DNA from: Epiperipatus broadwayi
Taxonomy: Eukaryota; Onychophora; Udeonychophora; Euonychophora; Peripatidae
Assembly (NCBI GenBank): GCA_028023455.1
Contig: JAQFVV010000112.1
Coordinates: forward strand, 744,001-808,000
Reading direction: 5' to 3'
Length of the DNA: 64,000 nucleotides
Position numbers and translations under genes: made by a program. Position 1 is the first letter of the stretch. Every line of letters begins with the position of its first letter. This document shows, one piece after another, positions 24,337 to 36,619 of this stretch. A model generated the notes under the pieces. The model was not told the origin of the DNA, did no database searches, and worked only from the letters and a program-made list of their open reading frames with translations.

Positions 24337-25075
24337 CTTCAATATATATATTGGGTTTATTAGCTCATATGTTTGTATTACATGCCCACAATTTCCTGTA
24401 GGAGATCACACAGTAAGAAACTAATAGAAGAGAGGGGGTGTTTTCTTATTGCACAGTAATGTATTATAAATCAAAAAAAATTTATTTGTGTTATTTTTAT
24501 TAAAATTATGTTTTGTTCATGTGTTTTTTAATATTTTTAATTAAGATTAATAAAATAAATTTTTGATTGTGATCAATGTTTCACTTATCTCACTCCATAG
24601 TGTATATAAATTATGTATTTATTGTAAGATAAGCTATTCACCTTAAGAAATAAAGTAAGAGCTAATATGTATTATAACCTGAAAGTGAATGTTGGGTGCA
24701 TCTTTCAATAAGGATCTTGTAGGGCATCATTTTATGTTAAGCTTAAAACAATTTGGTTTTATAAAATGCTTGACTTTGGCTATGTTTGTCTGACTCTAGT
24801 GGAGATGTTTGCCCAAATAGGGGGATTAAAAAATATAACTGATAGTGGTCAGTTTAAGCTTATTTAACAATAATTAATTAAATTAGTTTTTTTGCCCTGC
24901 CTTATTTGCTAGATTATTTACAGGGTTTGAACTCAGTAGTTATGGGTAGAATAGTTCGTATTACAATAGATAATACTTGTAATTGTAGAATTTTTTAATC
25001 TACTTTCCATTAGACTAAAAAAATTAATCAAAGCTTATTTAAAGCTTTTGAAAAAAAATAGTATAATATCTTTGA
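24336..25075. other. AT-rich DNA without recognisable gene
   Basis: No coding frame or strong repeat was found. The stretch lies between the end of the old LTR element and a mariner-type MITE. Confidence 0.5.
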
Positions 25076-25077
25076 TA

Positions 25078-25377
25078 GTTTTAACAAGGCTGTAAACTTT
25101 AGCAATGAGCGTCTGAAAAAATCATCACTAGGGACCTCTGTAGGTCTTTAAAACACATGCTTACGCTATGAAGAAAAGAGAGAATCCCTGCGAGAATCCC
25201 TTCTTTACTTCGACCTACTTTTATATATAAATAGGTGAAGCAGAAGTGTTTTGATCTAAGAGTGTGAAGCTATTAAATACTTCACTAATTAAGTCCACAA
25301 TTCTTATAATACATTAATACTCCCTAGTGATGATTTTTTCAGACGCTCATTGCTAAGGTTTACAGCCTTGTTAAAAC
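25078..25377. mobile_element. 300 bp MITE, mariner/Tc1 type
   Basis: The ends are inverted repeats of about 55 bp with a single visible mismatch, starting GTTTTAACAAGGCTGTAAAC and running to 'atcatcactaggga'. They are flanked on both sides by TA (25076-25077 and 25378-25379), the target duplication of Tc1/mariner transposons. The centre has 'ttcgacctac' and short T-rich text but no frame. The near-perfect arms suggest recent insertion or gene conversion between arms. Confidence 0.8.
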
Positions 25378-25739
25378 TATTAATGAAATAATAGTGAGCG
25401 TTTAATAAAATTTATAATTATAATATCTTTGATAAAATCCTACAAAGTTGTTTTTAAAAAAATTATGGTGAATTGAAAAGCATCAACTTTTTTTCTTAAA
25501 AATTAAGAAATTACTTTTTTTTAAATTCTACAATATAAAAAAGATGGATTTTCTTGACTGATTCAACAGTTTTACAGCATTATTATTATGAAGTTATAAC
25601 TAAAGGCAGGAAGTAGAGCTGTTGCTAATGCCACAAGAGTAGAGTTTGAATTTATATGGAAGCAATTTTATCACCGATATTGTGTATTAAATGGCATACC
25701 TGAAGTCTACAAAATTATATGACTAAAGGACACAGTTAC

Positions 25740-25875
25740 CTGATTTATACCTTTCCGCAAGATGTCAATAAGCCAGTCTACTGTTTTAGACTTTGCCAGC
25801 TTACCAAGAGAGTCCAGTGCTAATTGGCTTGCTGAAGGATTATCATGATATGACTTTATAGATATGCTGATTAAT
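25740..25875 (-). other. Possible isolated coding exon (host gene or pseudogene)
   Basis: The minus strand has an open frame ending NPSASQLALDSLGKLAKSK then TVDWLIDILRKGINQ, followed at once by a consensus-like donor CAG|GTAACT (25742-25735). Upstream, a pyrimidine-rich stretch 'gtgcttcctttcatataag' gives a possible acceptor at 25876. The residue mix and amphipathic helices look like real protein rather than chance AT-rich translation. The hydrophobic spacing recalls a helical-bundle domain, but I do not recognise the family. No partner exon in frame was found nearby, so it may also be a captured or decayed exon. Confidence 0.35.
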
Positions 25876-25879
25876 CTTA

Positions 25880-26600
25880 TATGAAAGGAAGCACATATGA
25901 AATTACAAATTATACAGTATTCATACAGGAGATATACTTCATGAACAGATATTAATTGGTGAGTAAAAAATAATTTATTGAAATATTATTTTAAACAATT
26001 AACTTTGTAGCTACAATCTCAAATTTACAAGTTTAAAAGTAAAGAAGTTTACTTAAATAAATGACATTTGTCTTCTGATGTTCTCTTCCCAATAACATTT
26101 GTGGAGAATTTATTATAGTTTTGATAAATTAAATATTGTAAATGAAAAAGAAAAAAACCAGTTTTTAAAAGAATTTTCTAGTAACCTTTTTAAAAGACAT
26201 TTACAATTAAAAATATTTTGAAAAAAAGAAAAAAAAAAGATATATATATATATATTTTTAAAAATGAACTTTTACTTACCATTAGAAATAATGAACTAAT
26301 TAATAATTTTGATTTGTAGGGGAATAATAATAATATGCACATACACATGAATTTTATATATATTTTTCAACATTGAATTGTCTCATAAAAATATAACAAT
26401 ATGGATTAAGTTAATTTTTTATAAATGCTAGTGTGTACACACAAATTTAAATAAGTAGTCAAATATATTAAAAACAGTCATTAACCACATATATGTTAAA
26501 ATTAATTATGTATTATAAAAATTACATTTTATTATTGGTTTATAACAATTTAAAGAAATTAATTTTAAATTATTATACAATACAACTGAGCACTTATATA
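25880..26600. other. AT-rich DNA without recognisable gene
   Basis: No gene or clear repeat was seen apart from an A-rich run with a TA tract near 26222-26258. It ends at the truncation point of the first RTE-like LINE. Confidence 0.5.
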
Positions 26601-26603
26601 TAG

Positions 26604-28558
26604 GTGTGTTTTATTGAGATATATATAAATTATATAACTGATACACTTTTAAAAACTGCAACAAAGATAGCTGGTAGAAAAAAGCAGCAATTGACTAATA
26701 AAATTTCTACTGAGACTAGAGAACTTATGAAGAAAAGAAGGAATATGAAGATATGCAAGAATGATGCATTAAAAAGAATTGAATATCTCGAATTTTGTAA
26801 AATGGTGTGGAAAAGAGTTGAAAATGATATAAGAAAGTATAACTGTGAACTAGCAAGAAAAGCTGTAGAAGAAAATAAAAGTCTTAAGAATGTAAAACAA
26901 CATTTTGGTATTGGTAGGAAATTTATATCTGCAATAAGGAAAAAAGATGGAATTATTACTAAAAGAGGGATGACATTATGAAATTGGTAGAAGATTTTTA
27001 TCAAGAATTATATAGTAATAAAGAACAAGTACCTCCTATATCTATTACATCTTCCGAATTGCCCAGAATTTTAAATGAAGAAGTGAGAAATGCAATTAAA
27101 TGTATGAAAAAAGGAAAGGCTCCAGGTAATGATGGAATTATAATTGATATATTAAAAGAAGCAGGTGAAGAAACAGAAAAAATATTAGCAAAGTTATATA
27201 CCAAATGTCTAAATGATAAAGATGTACCGGATGATTGGAAGAATGCAGTAATAATATTAATATTTAAAAAAGGTGATAAAGAAGATATTAGAAATTACAG
27301 ACCTATCAGCCTTTTATCAGTTTTATATAAAATTTTTACCAAGATAATTACAACTCGTCTACAGAGAACCTTGGATTTTCACCAACCAAGAGAACAAGCT
27401 GGATTTAAAAGTGGTTTTAGTACAGTAGATCATATTCAAGTATTGAGAGAAGTTATAGAAAGGACAAATGAATATGAGTTGTCATTATGTTTTGGATTTG
27501 TAGATTATGAAAAGGCATTTGATTCTATAAACATTTCTTCAGTGATTAAAGCATTGGATCATCAAGGTATAGATCCAGGATATTGTCATATTTTAAAGAA
27601 TATTTATAAAAATGCAACAGCAACAATTAGATTACATAATGATACTGGGAAAGTCAACATTGAGAAAGGTGTAAGACAAGGTGACTCCATATCTCCAAAA
27701 CTTTTTACAGCAGTGCTGCAAGAAGTATTTTGTGGATTAAAATGGGAAACTAAAGGAGTGAAAGTAAATGGAGATTATTTAAGTCATTTAGATTTCACAG
27801 ATGATGTAGTTGTTTTTGCAAATAATGCTTCCGAGCTGCAGGAAATGTTGCAGGAGTTATCAGATGAAAGTAGGAAAGTAGGACTAAAGATAAATGTTAA
27901 AAAGACTAAAGTAATGTTTAATCGATTTGCTCCAAATATGAAAATAAAGATTGATTATGATGAATTAGAAGAAGTTAACAGTTACAAATACCTTGGTCAG
28001 ATTATTAATACAGATGGAAACATAATAGAGGAAATTAATCATAGAATTAAACTTGGTTGGAGTGCTTTTGGTAGAAATAACTTGATATTAAAAGGAAATA
28101 TGCCTATGTGTTTGAAAAGAAAGGTTTTTAACAAATGTGTTTTACCAGTTCTTACTTATGGATCTGAGACTTGGACACTTAATAGAAGATCAATACAGAG
28201 ACTTCAGACCACTCAAAGAAGTATGGAGAGATGTATGTTGGGAGTAACAAGAAGAGATCGAAAACGCAATGTATGGGTAAGAGAACAAACAGGTGTTACT
28301 GACCTCATTGAAAAAATTAAAAGATTGAAGTGGAGTTGGGCTGGACATATTGCTAGAAGAGATGATAATAGATGGACAATTGAAATTTTAAACTGGATTC
28401 CAAGAGATTGTAAAAGACCCAGAAGGAGACCACATGTAAGATGGATGGATGAAATAAGAAAATGTGTAGGGGTGATGTGGAAAAGAGAAGCTAAAGATCG
28501 GAGAAGATGGATTAAACTTGGAGAGACCTTCATCCTGCAGTGGATTGATAATGGTTGA
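26604..28558 (+). pseudogene. RTE-like reverse transcriptase ORF (frameshifted, 526-codon main frame)
   Basis: The main frame (26978-28558) holds a reverse transcriptase with KAPGNDGI (about residue 48), [40 protein letters not shown] and the catalytic block near residue 273. That block reads FTDD instead of the usual FADD; the two aspartates remain. The C-terminal part contains [19 protein letters not shown] and a [10 protein letters not shown] block found in insect-type RTE proteins. A linker between endonuclease and RT is in frame 26604-26981, separated by a one-base deletion relative to the other copy near 26961. In active elements this protein copies RNA at a nicked target. The long intact frame suggests a fairly young copy. 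Confidence 0.85.
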
Positions 28559-28590
28559 TAATGATGATGATGATGATATAAATTACAATA
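26630..28590 (+). mobile_element. RTE-like non-LTR retrotransposon, 5'-truncated copy
   Basis: Homology to the longer copy at 44464-47260 begins near 26630, after the endonuclease region, so this copy is 5' truncated as is usual when target-primed reverse transcription stops early. The 3' end carries 'catcctgcagtggattgata' followed by a short ATGATG tract (28558-28577); short tandem tails of this kind are typical of the RTE clade. No target duplication was identified. Confidence 0.8.
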
Positions 28591-29310
28591 TAACTGTATA
28601 TTTTTTGTATTATTCTAATCAAAATCAGATTGCTGAATTTATAGAATATTCAACAGATCTTACTTTAATTTTATTATTAATAAATTTATATTTTATTAAG
28701 TTATTCCAATGAATTTATTTAATTCAGTTTAAAACATATATTAGTATTATCTCTTGTTCACAGTAACAGTTATAGAGCTCTTGCTTCCTGAGATGAATTC
28801 AGACTTATATGGATTGGGTTTTGTTTGTGTTGATTATTTCATTACTTTTCTGTAATGTTGGATAGTGCTAAGAAATATCCTTTTTAGTCTATGCACTAAA
28901 TTTTATTTTAGTATTAATTCAAAATTAAGTTTATAGTTGGCTAGTACATTAATGGCACTAAGTGACCATAGGGCATTGATGATAATCAGCATGTTTTAGT
29001 ATCCCAGCATTATTTTTGTTATATTCTTATGGATTAGCACTTAAGTTTGTGCATCCAAATTATTGTTTTTAATTAGCCTCATTTATAGTGGACTATTTTC
29101 AAATCCAATCACAAAGATGACTTATAATTTTTTTTTTGATCATTCATGATGATAAATGATTATTATTCTCTGTAATACTGATGAACTTATAATTAGTTAA
29201 CATTTGTTTTTGCTGATCTTGCATGCTTATATTATTTGTATATTTAAATTTAATTCATTGACTGGTAATGATGGTAATGGAGTGCTACCATTCCTATCTT
29301 TTCATAGTGT
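28591..29310. other. AT-rich DNA without recognisable gene
   Basis: No coding pattern, hairpin or repeat was recognised between the LINE tail and the fold-back region. Confidence 0.5.
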
Positions 29311-29314
29311 TACA

Positions 29315-32300
29315 ATTTATATTAATATTCTCATGGGTAAATGAATTTATAGTATGATTTCCATAAGGTTCCATGTAATAAAAATATAATAGCTAAATAG
29401 CTGACTTTTCAGTACAATAACAAATACTTTCCTCAGAACTTCTTCTTTTTCAAATCATAAGAATGTGGGTGGTGAGATTTAAAATCATTTTTTTTTTTTT
29501 ATTTTCTCCTCATTTTTAAATTCTATTGGTTGAGAAGCTTAAAAAAATATTTTAATAAGAATTTGCAGTTCACTATTCTTTAATTTCTGATCTGATAAAT
29601 TTTTGACAGCTTGTATATTTATTTTTCCAGACAAAGATAATGTTAATGTTTCTTTTTTAAGAATTTGAATTTATTTTTTTGCCTTTGACATTTAAATTTC
29701 TTTTCTTTAGTGACTCTAAAATCAGCAATCTTATCACAAATTGAGTATTGGATGAATAGTATTACTTAATGAAAAGCAGAGTTGTAATAATTTTTAATCT
29801 ATAAATTCTATTTTTTTCCTAGTATAGTGGTTAAAATATCAAGACTTGCCTATTATATTTTTATTACATGGAAGCTCCTGGAAATAATACTATGAATTTA
29901 TTTATTCATGAGAATATTAGAATTAACATTATTAATCTTTACAAGAAAGATTAGTTTACAGAGTGGAGGTATTTTGAAAAATATGTGCAAAGAAAGAAAC
30001 ATCTGTTTGTGATCTTCAATTTTTAATTGATTATAAAAATAATACTCTTCTTTCATACACAAATGGAAAAAAAATGATACAGTTTGAAATAAGACAAGTC
30101 TTGATATAACTCTTCTATTAAAAATATGAGGAAAGGGTTAGATTTTTTGGATAAAAAATTATTGTAACTCCGTTTTTCATGAAGTAATATTATTTAATCC
30201 AATATCCTGGTTAATTTGTGATAGGATCACTGATTTTCGAATCACTAAAGAAAAGAAATTTAAATGTCGAAGGCAAAAAAATAAATGCAACAAATTGTTA
30301 AAAAGAAAATACTAACATTGTCTTTGTCTGGAAAAAAAAATGTTTGTTTTCTATTCTCTTGTATCAGCCGCATAATGGCGCTATTTCTAGTTCAATTCTT
30401 AAAAATATACTGTTTCAGCGACCTACACCCAACCTAAGAGGCTTCCTTCTACGATAAACACAGAAAGAGTCCCCGCCGGCTAACCAGTCTGGCTTTCTTC
30501 TGTGCTAAAAGCACAGACAAATGCCTTATTGGTTGCCGTAGTTGGTTGTGTTATTAACTTTATCTTAATGCTAGAATGTCTATTTCCCCTATACTTTCAT
30601 GTGAGCGTGTATGGATTTTAGCCTGTCGTAATTATTTAAAATTTCATTACAAAGGGGTTTTTTTTCAAGTGCTCTAACCTACTGTTACGTTGTAACTTTA
30701 TTAATAATGTCGTGAAGATTCCATTACAAATGGGTAACCCTCAAAAATTGCTTTTAAAGGTGCGGCAGAGCAGTATTTTGATGATCATGCAAAAAGTAAC
30801 GTTTTCGCAAGATTTCGTCTGTGACAAGTTACTTTTGATATATAAGCACAAACAAAAACAACCCAGTGTCTGATTATTAATTTTTGTCCAAAAAAAAAAA
30901 AGAAAATTGTTCGGGTATTATTTTTACATTTACTATTTAAATAAGATTAGTTTTTATATGTACACACATTAACAAAAACAACCCAGTTTCTGATTAATTA
31001 CTGTCCAAAAAAAGAAAAGCAAATTATTCGGGTTTGATTTTTAAATGTAGTATTTGAATTTCGGTACTTTTTATACATACACAATAACAAAAAGAACGCA
31101 CTTTCCGATTAATTACTGTCCAAAAAAAAAAAAAAAACGCAAAATAGTCGGGTATCATTTTAAAATTTAGTATTTAAATAACGGTACCTTTATATATATA
31201 TATATACACACTAACAAAAAGAACCCACTTTCGGATTCATTGCTGTCAAAAAAAAAAAAAAAAGCAAATTAGTCGAGTATCATTTTTCAATTGAGTATTT
31301 CAATGATGGTCCTTTATATATATACTAACAAAAAGAACCCACTTTCTGATTAATTACTATCCAAAAAAAAAAAAGGCAAATTAGTTGGGAATCATTTGAA
31401 AATTGAGTGTGACTTTTTAAATGTTGTGGATAAATTGAATAATGTAGAATTGCATCTTATTTTCAATTCAAAAAAGACCGCAACTTTTTCCATATATACA
31501 CACAAAGAAAATAAAACCCACTTTCTGATTAATTACTGACAATACCAAAAAAAAAAAAAAAAAGTTATTCAGGTATCATTTTTAAATTTAGTATTTAAAT
31601 AATATTACTTTTGATATCTACTCACTAACAAAAACAATCCACTTTCTGATTCATTACTGTCAAAAAAAAAAAAAGCAAATTACTCGTGTATCATTTTTAA
31701 ATTTAGCATGAATGTAGAAATTTTGTGTAAATTGGAAAATGTATAATTGCGTATTATTTTCTATTTAAAAAATACCGTAACTTTTTATAGATACACACAA
31801 ACAAAAACAACCCATTTTATGATTAATTACTGTCCAAAAACGTCAATTATTTGGGTATCATTTTAAAATTTAATATGAATTTCTAAATTTTTGTTTTTTA
31901 AATACTGTAGTAATATTATTTACTATTAGTTCCTCTAATTTCCTATTACAAACTAAAAAAAGCCGATATTTATATAGATAGAATCACAGGCCTGGCCCGG
32001 AATCGTAATATGTATATGTGTTTGATTAGCTTCAACACCAACAAACAGCTAATACGAGAGAATAGAAAACAACCAAATAAACATATAAGCTGTCAAAATT
32101 TTATCAGACTGAAAATTATCCGATAGTGAACTGAAAGTTCTTAATAAAATATTTTTTCAAACTTCTCAACTAATAGAATTTATGAATGAGAAGAACATAC
32201 AAAAGAAAAAAATTAATTTTAAATCTCACCACACACATTCTTATGATTTGAGAAAGAAGATCTGAGGAAAGTATTTATTGAACTGTTAGCTATTATATTT

Positions 32301-32345
32301 TTATTATACAGAAGCTCCCGGAAATAATACTATGAATATGCATAT
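29315..32345. mobile_element. Nested fold-back region with several inverted arms
   Basis: Text around 29315-29600 reappears in reverse complement at 32085-32345 ('ctatt(g)gttgagaagctt', 'cctcagaacttctt', 'taataaaaatataatagct'). Within it, 29330-29395 also matches inverted text at 29850-29930, and 29620-29850 matches inverted text at 30095-30330 ('ccagacaaaga', 'gacatttaaatttcttttc'). The segment 30340-31930 is a separate dispersed repeat sitting between these arms. No transposase is visible. The simplest reading is a large inverted-repeat element that received a second element and has smaller internal fold-backs. Confidence 0.5.
30340..31930 (-). repeat. Dispersed repeat copy 2 with ~125 bp tandem array, inverted to 560-1720
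   Basis: About eight units carry the block 'ctgattaattactgtc' followed by an A tract, roughly every 105-190 bp from 30870 to 31840. The adjoining 30380-30840 part matches 1140-1720 in reverse complement and contains clean short palindromes such as TCTGTGCTAAAAGCACAGA (30499-30517). The two copies lie about 29 kb apart in opposite orientation. No coding region was found. It may be a non-autonomous transposon whose subterminal satellite has expanded. Confidence 0.65.
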
Positions 32346-35300
32346 ACATGTATATAAAAAAAATGTAGTTATAATTTATTTGTGAGAATTAAAATTTGAA
32401 CCTAGCACAGCCTTTTAAAGTCAGGTTAAGCTTATGTTCTGGTTTTGATTTTTAGTAATTGATTATAATGGAAGTTTGATGACCTGAAATTTATATTATT
32501 AATAAGAACATTGTAGTGAATCTCTATCAATGGTAAAAAGAGATGGATGACTACTTTTTTTTCTGATAATGAAACCCCCTATTATGAATAAATTTATGTG
32601 GAGAAAACTCAGCCAGACTTCTGAAAGTGGATTCTGTACTACCAAATAATTAATTAATGTTAAAGGAAAAATATAAATAAATCACCAATAGATAAATTTG
32701 TCCAATCATAGGGATAAATTGTAAAAAGTTTTCCATTGGGGTTTTAATAATCAAATAAATTATTTCTATTTTAATAGAAAAAACACTAACATTAGCAATG
32801 AGGGTCATGTCTTGGGTGCTGCAATTACCATTTTAATCTGAGATAAAATGTGATTAAGTGGAGATTAGTAAATATAAACTACATAAAAGGTGTCCCCTCC
32901 CAAACTTCCCATTCATGTTGTCTGATTTAGCTGGAATGAAATAAATGATTTAAAAAAGAACTTACAATTATTATAACATATTTAATATGTTATAATTAAC
33001 ATTATATTAATGCTGAGTAAACAATTAACCCTTTCAATATATTATTCTTGCATTGCATACATCAAATTATAAAAAAACTACATTCTTTGTAATAGACTAC
33101 TCACAATGCATTATTTATCTTCCATAAACATTTTTAACTTGCCTAACAATCTTTTTAAGATATAAAAAAATCGCATTACATTATTTTTAATATATATTGA
33201 TTTTTTATAAATTATTTTAAATTAGGAATATTTTTTAAAAATGTTATCAATTTTAATTTTATTAAAATAATGACTAATTTGATAATAAAAATAATAAATA
33301 TAAATTATAATATATATAGATACATAAATATACACCTTTACCATAGTTATTAAGGGCAATTGGTGACTTAAAATGCATTGCAAATCAAAGTCCCCCCATA
33401 AAAAAATAATTATAATGAGTTCATATGGGGGGAAAAATTAATTTGTTGCATTACATTTAAAATATATAAAAAATTGATTTTAAAAAATAAAGTTTAAATT
33501 GATGAACATGCTAATTAATGAATAAACATTTTTATTAAGCATGTTATTAATAAAAACTACTAATTTCTGGATAAATATATATATTGTATAATATCATTTC
33601 AGTAGCTATAATTTAAAAAAAAAATTATAATTTTTTCATTGCTGGTATGCCACTTTGTTCCTTATGTAGCAAGAGAATATTTCCTAATTGATCATTCATT
33701 AAATTGAAATAAAGCATGAAGAAAAGAAAATGACTAACTATAATGTACATTTTAAAATATTTAAAAAAAATAACACAATGTACATTTTAAAATTTATTTT
33801 TGATCCACTTTGCTTTATTATCTTTTTTTTTTAAATATCTAGCCAATAAAACTTTTAATTTATTTTGCATGGCTATTTTTAAAACAAGTATTTCACAAAT
33901 TATATTTATTTTACATAAATTCAGTGAAATTAAATAAAAATTTGATAAAGAAATATACAGTTCATTGCTGCAATTTTAATAATCTAAATTAATAATTTTT
34001 TTTTTTTTTTTTTGGTTTTTGCTCCTTCTACAGAGGTATATTTTTTAATAACTACCATTTTTTTGGAATATCAGAGCCAAACTATGAGATGATTGATTTA
34101 AAATTGAGTAAACAAAGAATATTTTAAATGTAACCTTTGATCATATAAAGTTGGTTATTAACTACATAATGCATGAAATCATTTTTCTCTCCCCCTTCAA
34201 AATAATTTATTATGATTATAATTTATATACTTTTTATTACAAACAAAATAAATGTTCATAAGAATTATAATCCCATATTGATTGATTGTATTTTATATAA
34301 TTTAAACATTTTAAAATTTAATATTAATATATTTTGATTACTTACTATATTCTTTACTTTGGATATCACAAATGAAAACACTTGCACAAACATTGAATTA
34401 AGGTAAGATAAAATTAATTGATCATATTTATAATCCATAACAAAAACTCTATATTGTACTGTAAATTCTAGCATCACAGTCACCATTTTACTTTTGGATG
34501 CTGTAGCTTTAGAGAAATCATTATACTATGATGTCATTGAGCTTCCAAAATGGCTGTCATCTTGAAATAAATGACAACTGTTTTTAAAAACAATTTTATT
34601 TTTTTGAAAAAAGATTGTAATAGTGAAATAATCAATTGTAAATCAAACTAGAAGGTACCAATTGATTATGATTGCTATTGTAAAACCTAGCATAAAAATT
34701 TGTTTCTAATCAAGATAATGGTATATATGTTTTATATGTTTGCACATACATATTAAATGTAATATATTCATTTACATAAATATATTAGACCATAGATAAA
34801 GGTGTATTCACCTTTATTACAATAAAAAAAAGTTGTCTTGCCAACAAACAGATTGAAATTCTTGGTATTGTTTGATGTTGTTTAGGTGTTGACTGCATTA
34901 AAGTATTTACATTAATTTATATGTATATAATATGTATTTAAAATATGTAAATAATAGTAAATACATCTATTTTCGATATATATATAAAGTACGTAAAAAA
35001 CATTGTAATACAATAGTTTTTAGATCTGAAGAAGACTACTAGGCAGTCAACATAATAATAAGGGGAGTTAGAATGAAGCATTATGGGATATTATTAGAAG
35101 ATATTTGGTATTTTTAAAAATATAATTAAGTAATATTAATTCTCCTTTCTAGTGTGTTTGTGCACAATAAATCTATTAAATTTTGTACAAAAATATTTTT
35201 CCACTTCTCATTTTTACTTTATTTAATTTCATTTTCCACTTATTTTATTCTTGAAGCTTACAATGTCATTTATAGTTGTTTTTTGAAATATAGTAGGGTT

Positions 35301-35389
35301 CTCTTTTATAGCAAATTTTTAAGTTTGTTAGGAAAAAAATTAAAAATATAACTTCTGCTTAGAAGTTCATATATTTAAATGCAAAGTTA
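32346..35389. other. AT-rich DNA without recognisable gene
   Basis: No gene was recognised. A T tract lies at 33997-34013, and a small direct duplication 'aatgtacattttaaaat' lies at about 33743 and 33778. Near 35025-35060 a 'tctgaagaagactactag' motif resembles the one at 39487 and 43420. Confidence 0.45.
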
Positions 35390-35639
35390 TTATGAGTCAA
35401 ACAAATCTCTCATAATCTGATTAATTGCTGGTTTTGCATTAATCTTTGTACGGAATATTCTTTTCCTCAGATTGTAAATAGCAAAGCGTAATTTTAAAAT
35501 ATACAATCTTATATAAAAAACTAAAAATCTTGCCATAAAAAACATTACAAGATATTGACATACTCTTAATAAAACGAAAACATATAAGCATATTTTATCA
35601 AAGTTGTCATTATACTCGTCAATTGAAATGCGCCCTTCA

Positions 35640-35742
35640 TCAAAAAGAGAAGAAGGAAGAAGGTTCCAATCTTTTGTATTCATCTTTTGAAAAAAATTCC
35701 ATAAAATCAATAATTTGAGCAGTGTCTTTCAAAGGCAAATCT
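35640..35742 (-). other. Possible terminal exon or decayed exon with strong acceptor
   Basis: On the minus strand a long pyrimidine run (TTTTTTTTTGTTTTTTTTTC region, 35746-35764) ends in CAG at 35745-35743, a textbook 3' splice site. The frame that follows encodes DLPLKDTAQIIDFMEFFSKD and then EYKRLEPSSFFSF before a TGA at 35642-35640. One base later, the other frame (35390-35710) stays open for 106 codons and has a hydrophobic, possibly membrane-spanning centre and a basic C-terminus. A frameshift joining the two frames would suggest a pseudogene. I do not recognise the protein. Confidence 0.3.
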
Positions 35743-36184
35743 CTGAAAAAAAAACAAAAAAAAAACTTATAATTACATAATTATAAATAAAATTCAAACA
35801 ACAATATCACACAACCTTTTCACCTCATTATTCGTGAGCTTCTTAAAGCAGATATCTTTATTTAAAAATTATCTTTAAATTTCAGTAACCAATGGAAAGT
35901 CATGTGATATTGTTATTAGAATTAAGTTTCTAGACAAATGGTAAAAGAATCTTACAGTAGTTATAAAATTGAGGCTTCTAAAATATATAGAAATTACCTT
36001 CGTTTCACATCTGTATAACTATGTTTATGAGTTAGCCTGAGTTCAAAACTTTAGAACTTTAAATTTTCACTCTATTAGTTTAAACAGTATAAAGGAATAA
36101 ATGGTTGCCGCTAGGGCTATAAGTGCCTTAGTTTCAGCCTTCAATCCTAAATTTCACTTATGAAAACAAAAACAAAAAACTGCT

Positions 36185-36305
36185 CTCGGTCTGTGTGTGT
36201 TATGCACTATATCATTGTTATCTAGTAATTACTTTTGCTTACAATTGGTTGTGTATGTTATGCACTATACCATTTTATTCACTAATTGCTTTGGATTACA
36301 ATAGA
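36185..36305 (+). repeat. Tandem duplication of about 60 bp
   Basis: The block 'gtgt(g/a)tgttatgcactata(t/c)cat' followed by 'taattacttttgcttacaat' or a variant occurs twice side by side. Confidence 0.6.
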
Positions 36306-36444
36306 TGACATTAGAGTATATTGAAGGATTGTTCTTGGAAATTTAATTTGTCTGAAGAAATTTAAATGCAATAAATTTAAATTATTTGAAATATGATTGC
36401 AATTATACAACTATATAAATAAAAAAATATTGAAGTTGTTTTAT

Positions 36445-36560
36445 TGCTTGAGAGCTCATAAGAAGTTTAAGAATCAAAAGTGCCAACACCTGAATCAATT
36501 CCAGAAACCCATATTCCAGAATATGATACTATAAATTGCACAGGAAACAAAACTACAATG
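36445..36560 (-). repeat. SINE-like fragment related to 39600-39735
   Basis: Read on the minus strand, the text 'gaattgattcaggtgttgg' and 'aaacttcttatgagctctca' parallels the B-box-like part and tail of the tRNA-like repeat at 39600-39735. The A-box half is poorly preserved. It is listed as a diverged copy in the opposite orientation. Confidence 0.35.
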
Positions 36561-36619
36561 AACTTAAGAGATTCAAACTCATAAAGCAAAATATGTCATG
36601 AACCAGTGTAATACTAAAG

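Noticed and set aside
26630-27004. Minus-strand 124-codon frame
   Set aside because: It is antisense to the RTE linker region.
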